From positions 1 through 64,000 of the forward strand of contig CALUOK010000006.1 in the NCBI GenBank assembly GCA_944322255.1: a stretch of 64,000 bases of DNA, given 5' to 3'. A program made the translations under genes and the position numbers. The notes below the pieces were generated by a model that worked only from the letters and a program-made list of their open reading frames with translations, made no database searches and was not told the origin of the DNA. Below are positions 1 through 8,149 of the stretch, in pieces (position 1 is the first letter of the stretch; each line of letters starts with the position of its first letter). The DNA is from Candidatus Methanomethylophilaceae archaeon. Its GTDB lineage: Archaea > Thermoplasmatota > Thermoplasmata > Methanomassiliicoccales > Methanomethylophilaceae.

Positions 1-130
1 ACTGGGAACGCGAAAAACCACGGGAAAAACACAATCGATCAGCGGGAGCTCTCGAGATTATCTGTCAAACTCGGGTTGTTACGACCCTCCGGCGGCGCAT
101 TCAACGGTATGAGAAGATAATGTGGAGTGT

Positions 131-150
131 CCCCGGGGATGTCCCCGGGG
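131..150 (-). terminator. GC-rich hairpin after first winged-helix gene
   Basis: Two copies of the self-complementary octamer CCCCGGGG lie 4 nt apart, 14 nt beyond the stop of the winged-helix gene. They can pair with each other as a stem-loop at the end of the transcript. No clear U-run follows, so this may be an RNA 3'-end structure rather than a classical archaeal terminator. A hairpin pair sits at the matching place behind the second cassette (4330-4368), which supports a shared function. Confidence 0.35.
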
Positions 151-163
151 TAAGTGGTTGTTC

Positions 164-445
164 TCAAGGTGTCTGTGCGGCCATCTCGGCGTCGATCTCC
201 GCGAGCCTGCCGGCCACGGACCCTCCAAGGTCCGTCAGGCCGACAATCTCCGAGATGCCGACCACTTCGACGGTGACGAGTCCAGCCGATTTCATGCGGT
301 CGATCTTCGACGGCATGTTGGCGCTGCGTCCGACGGCCCTGTAGATGTCCGTCTTGCGGGCGGGCCCGTTCTCTTTGAGGAACATCAGCATCGGGATCGT
401 GTGCGGGTCGCACAGAACCTGTATCGGATGTCCCCTGTCGGCCAT
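164..445 (-). CDS. Small winged-helix DNA-binding protein, cassette 1
   Basis: A 93-residue protein with the look of a compact winged helix-turn-helix domain. Helix 1 contains the stretch IPMLMFLKENGP, followed by RKTDIYRAVG as the helix before the recognition helix, then a GLVTVE beta-wing and a C-terminal helix. The start is ATG at 445, only 4 nt after the stop of the large surface-protein gene, so the two are co-transcribed. Near-identical paralogs occur at 4382-4663 (same position behind the second surface gene) and, more distant, at 44498-44791. The conserved core is MLMFLxxNGPxRKxDIY. No ligand domain is visible. A role as a cassette-encoded transcription regulator is inferred from the fold and context; the exact family name is not recognised. 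Confidence 0.85.
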   Translation of the reverse strand: MADRGHPIQVLCDPHTIPMLMFLKENGPARKTDIYRAVGRSANMPSKIDRMKSAGLVTVEVVGISEIVGLTDLGGSVAGRLAEIDAEMAAQTP

Positions 446-449
446 GGTA

Positions 450-3400
450 TCAGTCCTTCCTGTACGCGTAGATCAGGAACACTGCGAGGATCGCTGCGAC
501 GGCTGCCGCAGCGGCACAGGCCACGATGGTGACGGTGTCGTCGTCTCCGGAGGAGGACGAGGTTCCGGGCCTGATGATGGGCAGGAGGGGCTCGTCGTCA
601 TCGCCGCCTGCGGGCGGGTTGACAGGGTCGTCATCGCCACCCGGGGTGGGTTCGGGCTCAGGCTCGGAACCCTCCTCCGTCATAGTGACGGATACCGCGG
701 TGTCTTTGCCGGAGACCTCGAAGGTCTTCGTGGCATCGTTGTATCCAGCCAGGGTGAACACAGCCTTGTACGAACCGTCGGCCAGGAGATAGGAACCATC
801 GGCCTCAGGGGTGTACGTGATGCTGCCGTCCTCTGAGGTTACCGAGACCTGGAATCCCTCGACGTTGACGGTGAAGGTCACCTTGTGACCCTTTCCGACG
901 CCGTAGCTGCCATCGGTTTCTGTAAGTGCGAATCCATCGGCCAGGTACTCGGGTTCGACGGCCTTGTTGAAGGTTCCGCCGGAGACATCGATGTCAGTCG
1001 CGGTGCCGCCGAGAGGGTCGACGACCTTGTCTGTGACCTGGAAGTCCCCTCCGGAGATCTTCACGGCCCCTATTCCCTGGCTGCCTGAGCCGCTCATCAT
1101 CTTGACTACCACGGGTCCGGTGAAGTTACCGTCGGTGATGGTGAGGGTTCCCTTGTCCATGGTGTCATCGATCTTCCCGTTGAGGACGACCGCTTCAGCT
1201 CCCTCCCCATCGACGGAGAACGTTCCTCCCGAGATGGTGGCCTCGTTCCAGTTGAGGACCGCGGCCTGGGTCACGTTCGTGAATGTGCCTCCGGCGATGG
1301 TGATCTTCCCATAGTCGTCGTTCTTGATCGTGTTGATTCCGCCGGTGAATGTCCCTCCCTCTATGGTCATGATGGAAGGGGTCTTGGTCGAGTTCTGTGA
1401 TCCGTTGTACCAGCCGTTCTCCACGAGGCTGGAGAAGTGCCCGTCCTGGCTGACGGTCACACCTGCGGATATGGTCATGGTCCCGTGGTTGACTATGTTG
1501 TAGTGTGTGTTGGTCCCACCCTCGCTGGGTGAGGATCCGGTCTCCTTGCTGCGGAGGTACGTTCCGCCCTCGAGGTAGGCTGTGGCGCCGACCTCGTTCA
1601 TGACGGCCGCCTTACCATTGGATACGTTGTCCACCTCCCCCGTCTTGGCATCGGAGCCGTCTATCACGGTCAGGGTCCCGTTGTTGGTGATGGTGTGCTG
1701 GCCATCGGTGTTGGTGAGGGTGAATCCGTTGAGGTCGAGGGTCACATCCAAACCAGACTGGATTGTGATGCTCCCAGTCAGATTTGTGAGCAGTGTGAGC
1801 GTATCACCGTTCGAAAGGTCGTTCAGCGCGTCCGTCAAGGCGGTGTACTGGGTGTCGTTCAGCTTGACCACAGCATCCCCTTCAGCCAGCTCTATGTTTC
1901 CGTCTGTAAGCTGGAATCCGTCGGCCACGTATCCGTCATCCAACGATGAATCGGGCTGTTTGGAATCGACAGTGCCCGTGTAGAAGCTACCTCCGCTGAT
2001 GAAGTTAGAGAGCACAGGGGCTGTACCTTCGTTCTCGGCATCCGAGACGAGGATTGAACCGGCCTTTCCTATGAAAGTGCCGCCCTGGATCGCCATCTCG
2101 CTTCCTGTTATGGTCTGGGTGCCACTGCTCTCGCCAAGGATGTCCTTCTCGTAGAGGCCGTATGATCCGACGAATGTGCCGTCCTTGATCGTGATGTCCA
2201 ACGGCGTCGTTGAGTCATAGGGCACCACAGACAGACCAACGCCCATCACGCCGACCTTGCCCTGTGCATCAGTTGTCGAGAACTGGCCGTTGCCTGTGAG
2301 GACAGTGTCGTTTCCTGTGATGGAGACCGTACCTCTGCGGACCTCCACGCCCGTGGATTCTCCGGTGACTTGGGAGTTATCTATCTCCAGGGTACCAGTG
2401 CTCGGGAAGTAGATTCCGACACTGCCGGATTCCACCACCGACTCTATCAGCGAGATGTCTATCTCCCTGTCGTTTCCGTTGGTCACTATTCCGAAGACGC
2501 CGTTGGTGGATACTGTAACATTATCCAGAATCAGGCCGATGTTCGAATACGAGGATCCGGACATTCCGATTCCAACATCCACTGCGCTCCCGTTAAAGTC
2601 TTTATCAGCTATTATGTCCGCATCATAAGTGGATGTGAGGGAGCCGTTCTTCACTGTCAGTGTACAGTCGTTCACGCTCAGATCCAATGCCTCCTGGTTA
2701 CTGGCATTCACCTTGTGGCCGTTGAGGTCCAGTGTGAACTCGTCGCTGGAGTTGATGCTGAGTGTTCCGTTGAAATCGTGGATCATCACGGCGGTGTGAT
2801 CCTTGGACGCTGCCATGGCATGAGCCATCTGGCCGTATAGGCGCTGGGTTCCGTCCTCCATCTCAGCAACGAAACCGCCGTTGGTCAGGTAGTCGCCTGT
2901 GGTCTCGTTGTATTCGATGTATGTGTTCGAGTCCAGTTCCAGGGCGGTTCCTCCCTGGACAGGGGCAAGGGTGACTCCGTCTAGAACGATCTCGACGGAT
3001 GTAAGGGATATGCTGACGCCAACGGACAATGAAACCGGCCCAGATATGGATGCATCGCTGTCACTCTTTACTGTGACTTTGCCCGAACCGCCATCATAGG
3101 AACCAGGAGAATGGATTTCCAAAGCGATTCCATCATCAGATGTGTTGGTGATGCTGTTGCCGTTCAGGTCCACAATTCCGTTGAGAACCGAGACCACGAT
3201 GGATTGCTCTCCGGAGTAAGGTTTCAACAGGACGAGGGTCTGACCCTCTTCCATGTTCTTACCTGCGATGGCCGGTGAGGCATAGAATGTCTCGGTACCG
3301 TCTTCGGCGACTACCTTAGCGGATGCTGTGTTCTCGTCCAAAACGTATGCTGTCCAATATTCAGACGTTTTCTCGCAACCGTATCCAGATGGTAGATGGT

Positions 3401-4139
3401 CGGTGACATCCTCTCCGAAGTTACCGTTGAGGATGGATCCGTTCGCAAATGTACCTTTAACCTCTTTAATCAGACCACTTTGGAAAACTACAGTCTGGGA
3501 ATCAGACATGCGAAGGAGGTCGATGGTCGGGCCGGTGGTGCCCTCCTTGCCCACAGTGAGCGTTCCACCAGTTTGGCTGATACTGTAATTTCCGGTATTG
3601 ACGATGTGACCACCGTAAACGTTGAGCGCACCGCCGCTCAGATAGACGGCATAGGACGTCCCTCCGGAAAGCACACCACCGGTCATGTTCATAGTGCCCA
3701 GCGAACCGATCTGCAGTGTTATGGATTTGGTATTGTCGATGGAACCGCTTTCAAAATTGAACAGTCCATTGACCTTGATGACGTTAATCACATTGCCTTT
3801 GACGGCACCATTCCCGGCGCTGTCCCTAATTGTGAGTTCGGATGCCGAAGAGATGAGTATCGTTTTATTGACAGACAGTTGTTTACCATTGAGGTCTATT
3901 GCTACGACCTGTCCGTTACTGATGTTGATTGAATCGTCGAGTGTGACATTTTCCGTCAGTTTGACGATAGTCGGTTTGCCAGACTCGATCCCAGATAACA
4001 CTTCTGAGAAATTCGAGTTTCCCGCCTCCACGGTGGTCTCGAAATCGGTAGCCTCCGTCTCGGTTATCGGGACAACACACATAATCAAAGCCACAACAGC
4101 CACAAGGGCAGCCATGGCTACAATCCCGTTTTTGTTCAT
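450..4139 (-). CDS. Secreted beta-helix surface protein, cassette 1
   Basis: A 1229-residue extracellular protein. An N-terminal signal peptide (residues 1-30, ending near TETEA) is followed by about 1000 residues of short Gly/Asn/Thr-rich repeats of the type GGTF, DLNGK and LTVKNGS. This pattern is typical of right-handed parallel beta-helix (pectate-lyase-like) adhesins. Near the C-terminus is a PEGA or carboxypeptidase-regulatory-like beta domain, then a Pro/Asp/Glu-rich linker and a C-terminal membrane anchor (TVTIVACAAAAAVAAILAVF) with a short basic tail. The start was placed at ATG 4139 because GAGGAGG lies just upstream. The upstream in-frame ATG at 4184 has no SD. The first about 37 nt of its 3' end and about 36 nt around its start match the gene at 4669-7773, framing a divergent ectodomain. 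Likely role: adhesion or host interaction (inferred). Confidence 0.88.
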   Translation of the reverse strand: MNKNGIVAMAALVAVVALIMCVVPITETEATDFETTVEAGNSNFSEVLSGIESGKPTIVKLTENVTLDDSINISNGQVVAIDLNGKQLSVNKTILISSASELTIRDSAGNGAVKGNVINVIKVNGLFNFESGSIDNTKSITLQIGSLGTMNMTGGVLSGGTSYAVYLSGGALNVYGGHIVNTGNYSISQTGGTLTVGKEGTTGPTIDLLRMSDSQTVVFQSGLIKEVKGTFANGSILNGNFGEDVTDHLPSGYGCEKTSEYWTAYVLDENTASAKVVAEDGTETFYASPAIAGKNMEEGQTLVLLKPYSGEQSIVVSVLNGIVDLNGNSITNTSDDGIALEIHSPGSYDGGSGKVTVKSDSDASISGPVSLSVGVSISLTSVEIVLDGVTLAPVQGGTALELDSNTYIEYNETTGDYLTNGGFVAEMEDGTQRLYGQMAHAMAASKDHTAVMIHDFNGTLSINSSDEFTLDLNGHKVNASNQEALDLSVNDCTLTVKNGSLTSTYDADIIADKDFNGSAVDVGIGMSGSSYSNIGLILDNVTVSTNGVFGIVTNGNDREIDISLIESVVESGSVGIYFPSTGTLEIDNSQVTGESTGVEVRRGTVSITGNDTVLTGNGQFSTTDAQGKVGVMGVGLSVVPYDSTTPLDITIKDGTFVGSYGLYEKDILGESSGTQTITGSEMAIQGGTFIGKAGSILVSDAENEGTAPVLSNFISGGSFYTGTVDSKQPDSSLDDGYVADGFQLTDGNIELAEGDAVVKLNDTQYTALTDALNDLSNGDTLTLLTNLTGSITIQSGLDVTLDLNGFTLTNTDGQHTITNNGTLTVIDGSDAKTGEVDNVSNGKAAVMNEVGATAYLEGGTYLRSKETGSSPSEGGTNTHYNIVNHGTMTISAGVTVSQDGHFSSLVENGWYNGSQNSTKTPSIMTIEGGTFTGGINTIKNDDYGKITIAGGTFTNVTQAAVLNWNEATISGGTFSVDGEGAEAVVLNGKIDDTMDKGTLTITDGNFTGPVVVKMMSGSGSQGIGAVKISGGDFQVTDKVVDPLGGTATDIDVSGGTFNKAVEPEYLADGFALTETDGSYGVGKGHKVTFTVNVEGFQVSVTSEDGSITYTPEADGSYLLADGSYKAVFTLAGYNDATKTFEVSGKDTAVSVTMTEEGSEPEPEPTPGGDDDPVNPPAGGDDDEPLLPIIRPGTSSSSGDDDTVTIVACAAAAAVAAILAVFLIYAYRKD

Positions 4140-4142
4140 ATT

Positions 4143-4168
4143 GTCCTCCTCAAACGGAGGGACGGAGG
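4143..4168 (-). promoter_or_regulatory. SD-sequestering leader hairpin, cassette 1
   Basis: In the mRNA the SD sequence GGAGG (4145-4149) is preceded by GTTTGA and then CCTCC (4156-4160), giving a perfect 5-bp stem that hides the ribosome-binding site. A second CCTCC copy lies at 4164-4168. CCTCC is also the anti-SD sequence of 16S rRNA. The same layout is found in front of the other two surface genes. Confidence 0.65.
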
Positions 4169-4186
4169 GAGAAACAGAATGCATCG

Positions 4187-4197
4187 CCCCCCCCCCC
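4187..4197 (-). repeat. Homopolymeric G11 tract, cassette 1
   Basis: Eleven consecutive C on the plus strand, that is G11 in the transcribed direction, 47 nt upstream of the start codon. It is preceded by AGCGATAAGCTGC and followed by CGA, a context shared with cassette 2. Tracts of this length are prone to slipped-strand length change, so this is a candidate phase-variation switch. Confidence 0.85.
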
Positions 4198-4231
4198 GCA
4201 GCTTATCGCTATAAGGGTGATGGTGCTCAAT

Positions 4232-4241
4232 GTAGATAATA
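4232..4241 (-). promoter_or_regulatory. Candidate TATA element, cassette 1
   Basis: On the minus strand the sequence reads TATTATCTAC, starting 44 nt before the G11 tract. Cassette 2 has CATTATCTAC at exactly the same distance and the third surface gene has CATTATACTC 50 nt ahead. Conserved sequence continues through TTGAG and CCATC. If this is the TATA box, transcription starts upstream of the G tract and the tract lies in the leader. An alternative weak TATA (CTTATAG) closer to the tract cannot be excluded. Confidence 0.45.
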
Positions 4242-4329
4242 CAGCACACAATAAGTAACTATGAGCATGCTCAAAAACCAGTCCGAACCCTCGTCATAGC
4301 TGGGAAATGTCCATGTAGAATCCGCGGAT

Positions 4330-4368
4330 CCCATGGCAGGGCGCCCATGGGAGATCCCCCTGCCAGGG
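4330..4368 (-). terminator. Double hairpin after second winged-helix gene
   Basis: Two inverted repeats lie directly downstream of the gene ending at 4382: CCCATGG with CCATGGG (4330-4336 and 4345-4351), then CCCC-TGCCA-GGGG. They separate cassette 2 from the promoter region of cassette 1. No long U-run is visible. Confidence 0.35.
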
Positions 4369-4381
4369 GTAAGATGTTTGG

Positions 4382-4663
4382 TCAAGGTGTCTGTGCGGCC
4401 ATCTCGGCGTCGATCTCCGCGAGTCCGTCGGCCACGGACCTTCCCAGGTCCGTCAGGCCGACGACCTCCGAGATGCTGACCCTGTCTATGGTGACCAGGC
4501 CGGCGTCCCTCATGCGGAGGATCTTCGCGGGCATGTTGGAGTTCCTGCCCACGGCCGCGTATATCTCCGTCTTGGTTCCGGGCCCGTTCTCCCTGAGGAA
4601 CATCAGCATGGGTATGATGTGCGCGTCGCACAGCACCTGTATGGGATGTCCCCTGTCGGTCAC
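4382..4663 (-). CDS. Small winged-helix DNA-binding protein, cassette 2
   Basis: A 93-residue paralog of the protein at 164-445, with the same core (IPMLMFLRENGP, KTEIYAAVGR, GLVTID, AEIDAEMAAQTP). It begins with GTG at 4663, 5 nt after the stop of the upstream surface gene, where cassette 1 has ATG. It is therefore translated from the same transcript as the surface protein. Sequence differences cluster in the putative recognition helix and wing (SNMPAKILRMRDAG versus ANMPSKIDRMKSAG), so the two regulators may have different DNA targets. Function is inferred from fold only. Confidence 0.85.
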   Translation of the reverse strand: MTDRGHPIQVLCDAHIIPMLMFLRENGPGTKTEIYAAVGRNSNMPAKILRMRDAGLVTIDRVSISEVVGLTDLGRSVADGLAEIDAEMAAQTP

Positions 4664-4668
4664 GGGTA

Positions 4669-7600
4669 TCAGTCCTTCCTGTACGCGTAGATCAGGAACA
4701 CTGCCATGATGGCCGCCACGGCGGCTGCTGCGGCGCAGGCCACGATGGTCACGGTGTCGTCGTCGGCGGAATCGGATCCTCCGGGCCTGATGATGGGCGG
4801 GAGGGGCTCGTCGTCATCGCCGCCAGCGGGCGGGTTGTCGGGGGTGGGTTCCGGTTCAGGTTCGGGCTCGGGCTCGGGGGTCGGCTCGGGTGTGGGGCCC
4901 TCGCCTGTGTAGATTCCGATTGCGAAGAGGCTGAAACTCGAAGGTGTGATGGTGTAGGATCCTCCTGTCGCACTTTCAACAGTTGGATAGTCTACGGATC
5001 CGTCATCCTTGAAGTGAACGACGAACAGTTTCTCATCATCATCATAGTTCATGTTGAGCGTGAACGACACCGGGTCGGTCTTGCCGTCCACTCTGTAGAT
5101 GTGCATATATTGCCAGGCATCCACTTCATACTCTGCCAGTATGTTTACAATATCTTGGTCTGGATTGTAGACCTCGGTGACTGCCAATTCCACAGTCTCA
5201 TCGCTGACCTCTATAGCCGGATTACCCTGATCGTCCTTGCTCGAATTGTATACATCCACGGTACGGCTGAAATCGCCGGCTGTGATCGTTATCTGAATCG
5301 GGGTGTCGTCGTTGCTGATGAAGGTGAAGAAACCCGCATCCTCATTGTATGATACGACAGAACTATCGTAGTTATACTGCACTTCGACATCCTTGTTGAG
5401 GGTTATGGGGAGCTTGAAACTGTCGGTCAGCACGGCAACCATCTCTTCTATGGTGAAAGGCGCCACCGCCACGGTGTTGCCGCTGGAGTCCGTCTCCATC
5501 TCCACTCCGGCCTCGATGTCTCCCTCGTCTATGGCGGTGTTGAACGTTCCGCCGCTGATGAATCCGGTCTTATCGGCGACATCTACGGCCTTCTTGTCGT
5601 CACCGGGGTTGGTGGATGTGAAGGTTCCTCCGGAGAGTGAGATCTGGACCTTCTCCAGATCTTCAGCAGCGTTCCCCTCTTCGTTGCTCTCGTAGACGGC
5701 GACGTATCCCTCCACGGTTCCGCCCTGGACATCGACCGCCGTCTCCAGCTTGGTAGTGTGCTGGACGATGGCGATTCCCGCTCCGCTCGTTGTGCTTCCG
5801 TTGGAGTTGGAGTCGGATGTTACCGGGGATCCGGTGGCGATGACGGTTCCGCCCGTCATCACGAGGGATCCGGCACGGATCTCGATTCCGGTGTTCCCGG
5901 TGATGGTTCCTCCGTAGACGTTCAGATCGCCGTTCTGAGGGTGGTAGATCGCCTGGGACATTCCGCTGGTGATGGTTCCGCCGTTGATGGTGAAGACCGT
6001 GTTGCTGTAATCCTCATCTGCGTTGTTGGTTCCGTTTCCTGCTATGGCGAACGCGGTCACATCGATGGATGCGCCATCGTTCACAGTGAGCTCAGTTGAT
6101 TTGGAATCTTCAGCTGAGGTACCGAAGACTGCGACTCCAGCCACGCTCCAGGTATCCTTACTATGTTCTAAGTCCTTACCGGTCTGCATCAGCTCCGTGA
6201 AGGATGCTCCTGAATTAAGTGTCAGAGATGCTCCCGCTTCGACGCGTGCCACAAAATTGTAGCCGTTCAAAGCACCTGGTACATACTGGGAGACGACGGT
6301 GTTCTCGATCACGAGCGACATGGATGTTCCAGTCACCACCAGGGCCTTGTATCCGCTGTCAGTCTTGCCGTCGGCCCTGGTGTCGGTGATGGCACCGCCA
6401 CCGGTGATCTTGGAATCTCCGGATGTGAACTTGATTCCCGATCCCGTGCTGTTGCCGGTAATGGTGAGCGTGTGTCCGTCGAGGTCCAGGGTTATGCCCT
6501 TGTCTATCGTGACGGGGCCAGTGCTGACATCGGCCAGCATGGATATGGTATCGCCTCCCACAGCGGCCTCGATCGCGCTCTCCAGACTGCCATACAGGGT
6601 TTCGCCGATGGAGGCCACCCACGTTCCCACTGAACCCTCCTCTGTGATGGGGAATGCCTCCTCACCCTTGGTGATCGACTTCAGGCTGGTGCAGCCGTCG
6701 AATGCTCCGGCGGGTATGCTGCAGCTCTCATCGACGGTCACGGATGTCAGAGACTCGTTATTGTAGAACGGTCTGTTTTCCATCTCCTTGAGATTTGGCA
6801 TCTCGACGGTTTTCAAGCTTTTGCATGCCGAGAATGCGTTCACTCCCAACGAGGTCACGTTGGGCATAGAGATGGACTCGATGGGTACATTGTTGAATGC
6901 GGACTGTCCTACCGTTGTCACACCCTCGCATCCGGTAACAGAGAAGAGGCTGGTGCATGATGCGAAGGCGAAGCTGGGGATCTCGGTCACGCTTTCGGGT
7001 ATGTCGATGGCAGTCAGCGACTTGCAGTTTTTGAAAGCGGATCCGCCGATTGTCTTCAACCCTTCGTTGAGTACTACAGACTCCACACTCGAGTATTCGA
7101 AGGCGTTATCTCCGATTGACTCTACATCCTCGCCGAAGGTCACTGTCTTTGCTCCAGAACTCCTGAAAGCCAGGTCACCGATGGCGACGACCCCGTCGGG
7201 TATGGTCACTTCGGCTCCGTCGGAGAAGGTGTAGGCCATGACGGTGTTGGTGCCGTCGATGACGAGTCCATTCTGGACCTTACACTGCTCGTTTCCTATG
7301 GTTATGGATGTTAGAGTGGGGCAGTTAGCGAACGTGCTGTATTTGAAGCTGGATCCCTCCTCGAGGGTCACGGACCCCAGCGATTTACATCCAGTGAATG
7401 TGCCTGTGTTGTTTTCCAAGATGTTCGCAGTCACGGTTGTGAGCGAGGTGCATCCAGAGAATGAGGCTCCGCCCATCTCTACCGATGCGGCTTGGATGGT
7501 CAGCGATTCTATGGTCGTGTCGTTACGGAAAGCCGTGTTTCCGATGGAATCGATGGTGTATGTGGCGTCACCGTTCTGTACGGTTGCGGGAATCACGAGT

Positions 7601-7773
7601 TCGGCAATGCTGTCTCCGGAGAATCCTGAGACCTCCGCGGTCTTATCAGTGTCGTCGAGAGAATACGAGATTCCATTGACGTCCACGTCCGCGTCGCTGT
7701 CCTCGGACATCGCGACGCATGCGAGCATCACGGCGACGGCCATAACCGCCGCCAGTGCGATCTGTTTGTTCAT
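4669..7773 (-). CDS. Secreted BspA-like LRR plus beta-helix surface protein, cassette 2
   Basis: A 1034-residue extracellular protein. A signal peptide (residues 1-28, ending near SEDSDA) is followed by about 320 residues of BspA/Treponema-type leucine-rich repeats, seen as recurring ITIP/VTIPDG, AFxxCxSL and IGxxAF units. A beta-helix-like region with GGTIT and GGTF turns comes next, then a beta-rich domain, a PEP-repeat linker of alternating Pro and Glu, and the C-terminal anchor TVTIVACAAAAAVAAIMAVF with a basic tail. The start is ATG 7773 behind GAGGAGG. BspA-like LRRs are common in gut bacteria and protists and mediate adhesion, so lateral origin of this ectodomain is plausible. The anchor and leader are shared with cassette 1. 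Confidence 0.88.
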   Translation of the reverse strand: MNKQIALAAVMAVAVMLACVAMSEDSDADVDVNGISYSLDDTDKTAEVSGFSGDSIAELVIPATVQNGDATYTIDSIGNTAFRNDTTIESLTIQAASVEMGGASFSGCTSLTTVTANILENNTGTFTGCKSLGSVTLEEGSSFKYSTFANCPTLTSITIGNEQCKVQNGLVIDGTNTVMAYTFSDGAEVTIPDGVVAIGDLAFRSSGAKTVTFGEDVESIGDNAFEYSSVESVVLNEGLKTIGGSAFKNCKSLTAIDIPESVTEIPSFAFASCTSLFSVTGCEGVTTVGQSAFNNVPIESISMPNVTSLGVNAFSACKSLKTVEMPNLKEMENRPFYNNESLTSVTVDESCSIPAGAFDGCTSLKSITKGEEAFPITEEGSVGTWVASIGETLYGSLESAIEAAVGGDTISMLADVSTGPVTIDKGITLDLDGHTLTITGNSTGSGIKFTSGDSKITGGGAITDTRADGKTDSGYKALVVTGTSMSLVIENTVVSQYVPGALNGYNFVARVEAGASLTLNSGASFTELMQTGKDLEHSKDTWSVAGVAVFGTSAEDSKSTELTVNDGASIDVTAFAIAGNGTNNADEDYSNTVFTINGGTITSGMSQAIYHPQNGDLNVYGGTITGNTGIEIRAGSLVMTGGTVIATGSPVTSDSNSNGSTTSGAGIAIVQHTTKLETAVDVQGGTVEGYVAVYESNEEGNAAEDLEKVQISLSGGTFTSTNPGDDKKAVDVADKTGFISGGTFNTAIDEGDIEAGVEMETDSSGNTVAVAPFTIEEMVAVLTDSFKLPITLNKDVEVQYNYDSSVVSYNEDAGFFTFISNDDTPIQITITAGDFSRTVDVYNSSKDDQGNPAIEVSDETVELAVTEVYNPDQDIVNILAEYEVDAWQYMHIYRVDGKTDPVSFTLNMNYDDDEKLFVVHFKDDGSVDYPTVESATGGSYTITPSSFSLFAIGIYTGEGPTPEPTPEPEPEPEPEPTPDNPPAGGDDDEPLPPIIRPGGSDSADDDTVTIVACAAAAAVAAIMAVFLIYAYRKD

Positions 7774-7776
7774 ATT

Positions 7777-7799
7777 GTCCTCCTCAAACGGAGGGACGG
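7777..7799 (-). promoter_or_regulatory. SD-sequestering leader hairpin, cassette 2
   Basis: The leader is identical to cassette 1 over about 36 nt around the start. SD GGAGG (7779-7783) pairs with CCTCC (7790-7794) across a GTTTGA loop. A second CCCTCC unit lies immediately upstream. Confidence 0.65.
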
Positions 7800-7820
7800 A
7801 GGGAGACACGGATCGTTTCG

Positions 7821-7831
7821 CCCCCCCCCCC
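7821..7831 (-). repeat. Homopolymeric G11 tract, cassette 2
   Basis: Eleven C on the plus strand (G11 in the transcript direction), 47 nt upstream of the start codon, as in cassette 1. Flanks are AGCGATATGCTGC and CGA, nearly the same as cassette 1. Candidate slippage tract. Confidence 0.85.
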
Positions 7832-8149
7832 GCAGCATATCGCTAGATTACGGATGGCACTCAAAGTAGATAATGAAGCATATTGTGAGAAGCTATGAGT
7901 AGGTTCAAAGGCGTCCGTATCCAGGACCATCAGTGACAACTTCGGCGACATACATTGTTACCACGAGAGGGGTGGATCCATCCATACAAATGACATACAC
8001 AAATCTCGACCGTATCTTCTGTTCTCTTCAGAGACGCACCATCACGCAACATTCATCAACATCTGGAGGGATGGAGCATCCACTCTGACATCAAACCCAA
8101 TCGACGCTTAATAGACATCCTTATCGATCAGTCCGATGACCTTTGCAGG
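7832..8149. other. Divergent intergenic region between cassette 2 and RT-like gene
   Basis: This stretch contains, on the minus strand, the conserved cassette promoter region: CATTATCTAC at 7866-7875, then TTTGAG and GCCATC, with CTCATAG further upstream. The remaining about 230 nt show no ORF with codon bias, no tRNA and no strong repeat. A weak CTTAATAG near 8107 may serve the plus-strand gene. Confidence 0.5.

Noticed and set aside
4140-4184. Upstream in-frame ATG extending the first surface protein by 15 residues
   Set aside because: No SD precedes ATG 4184, the extension is not conserved as a start in cassette 2, and the signal peptide begins at ATG 4139 right behind GAGGAGG.
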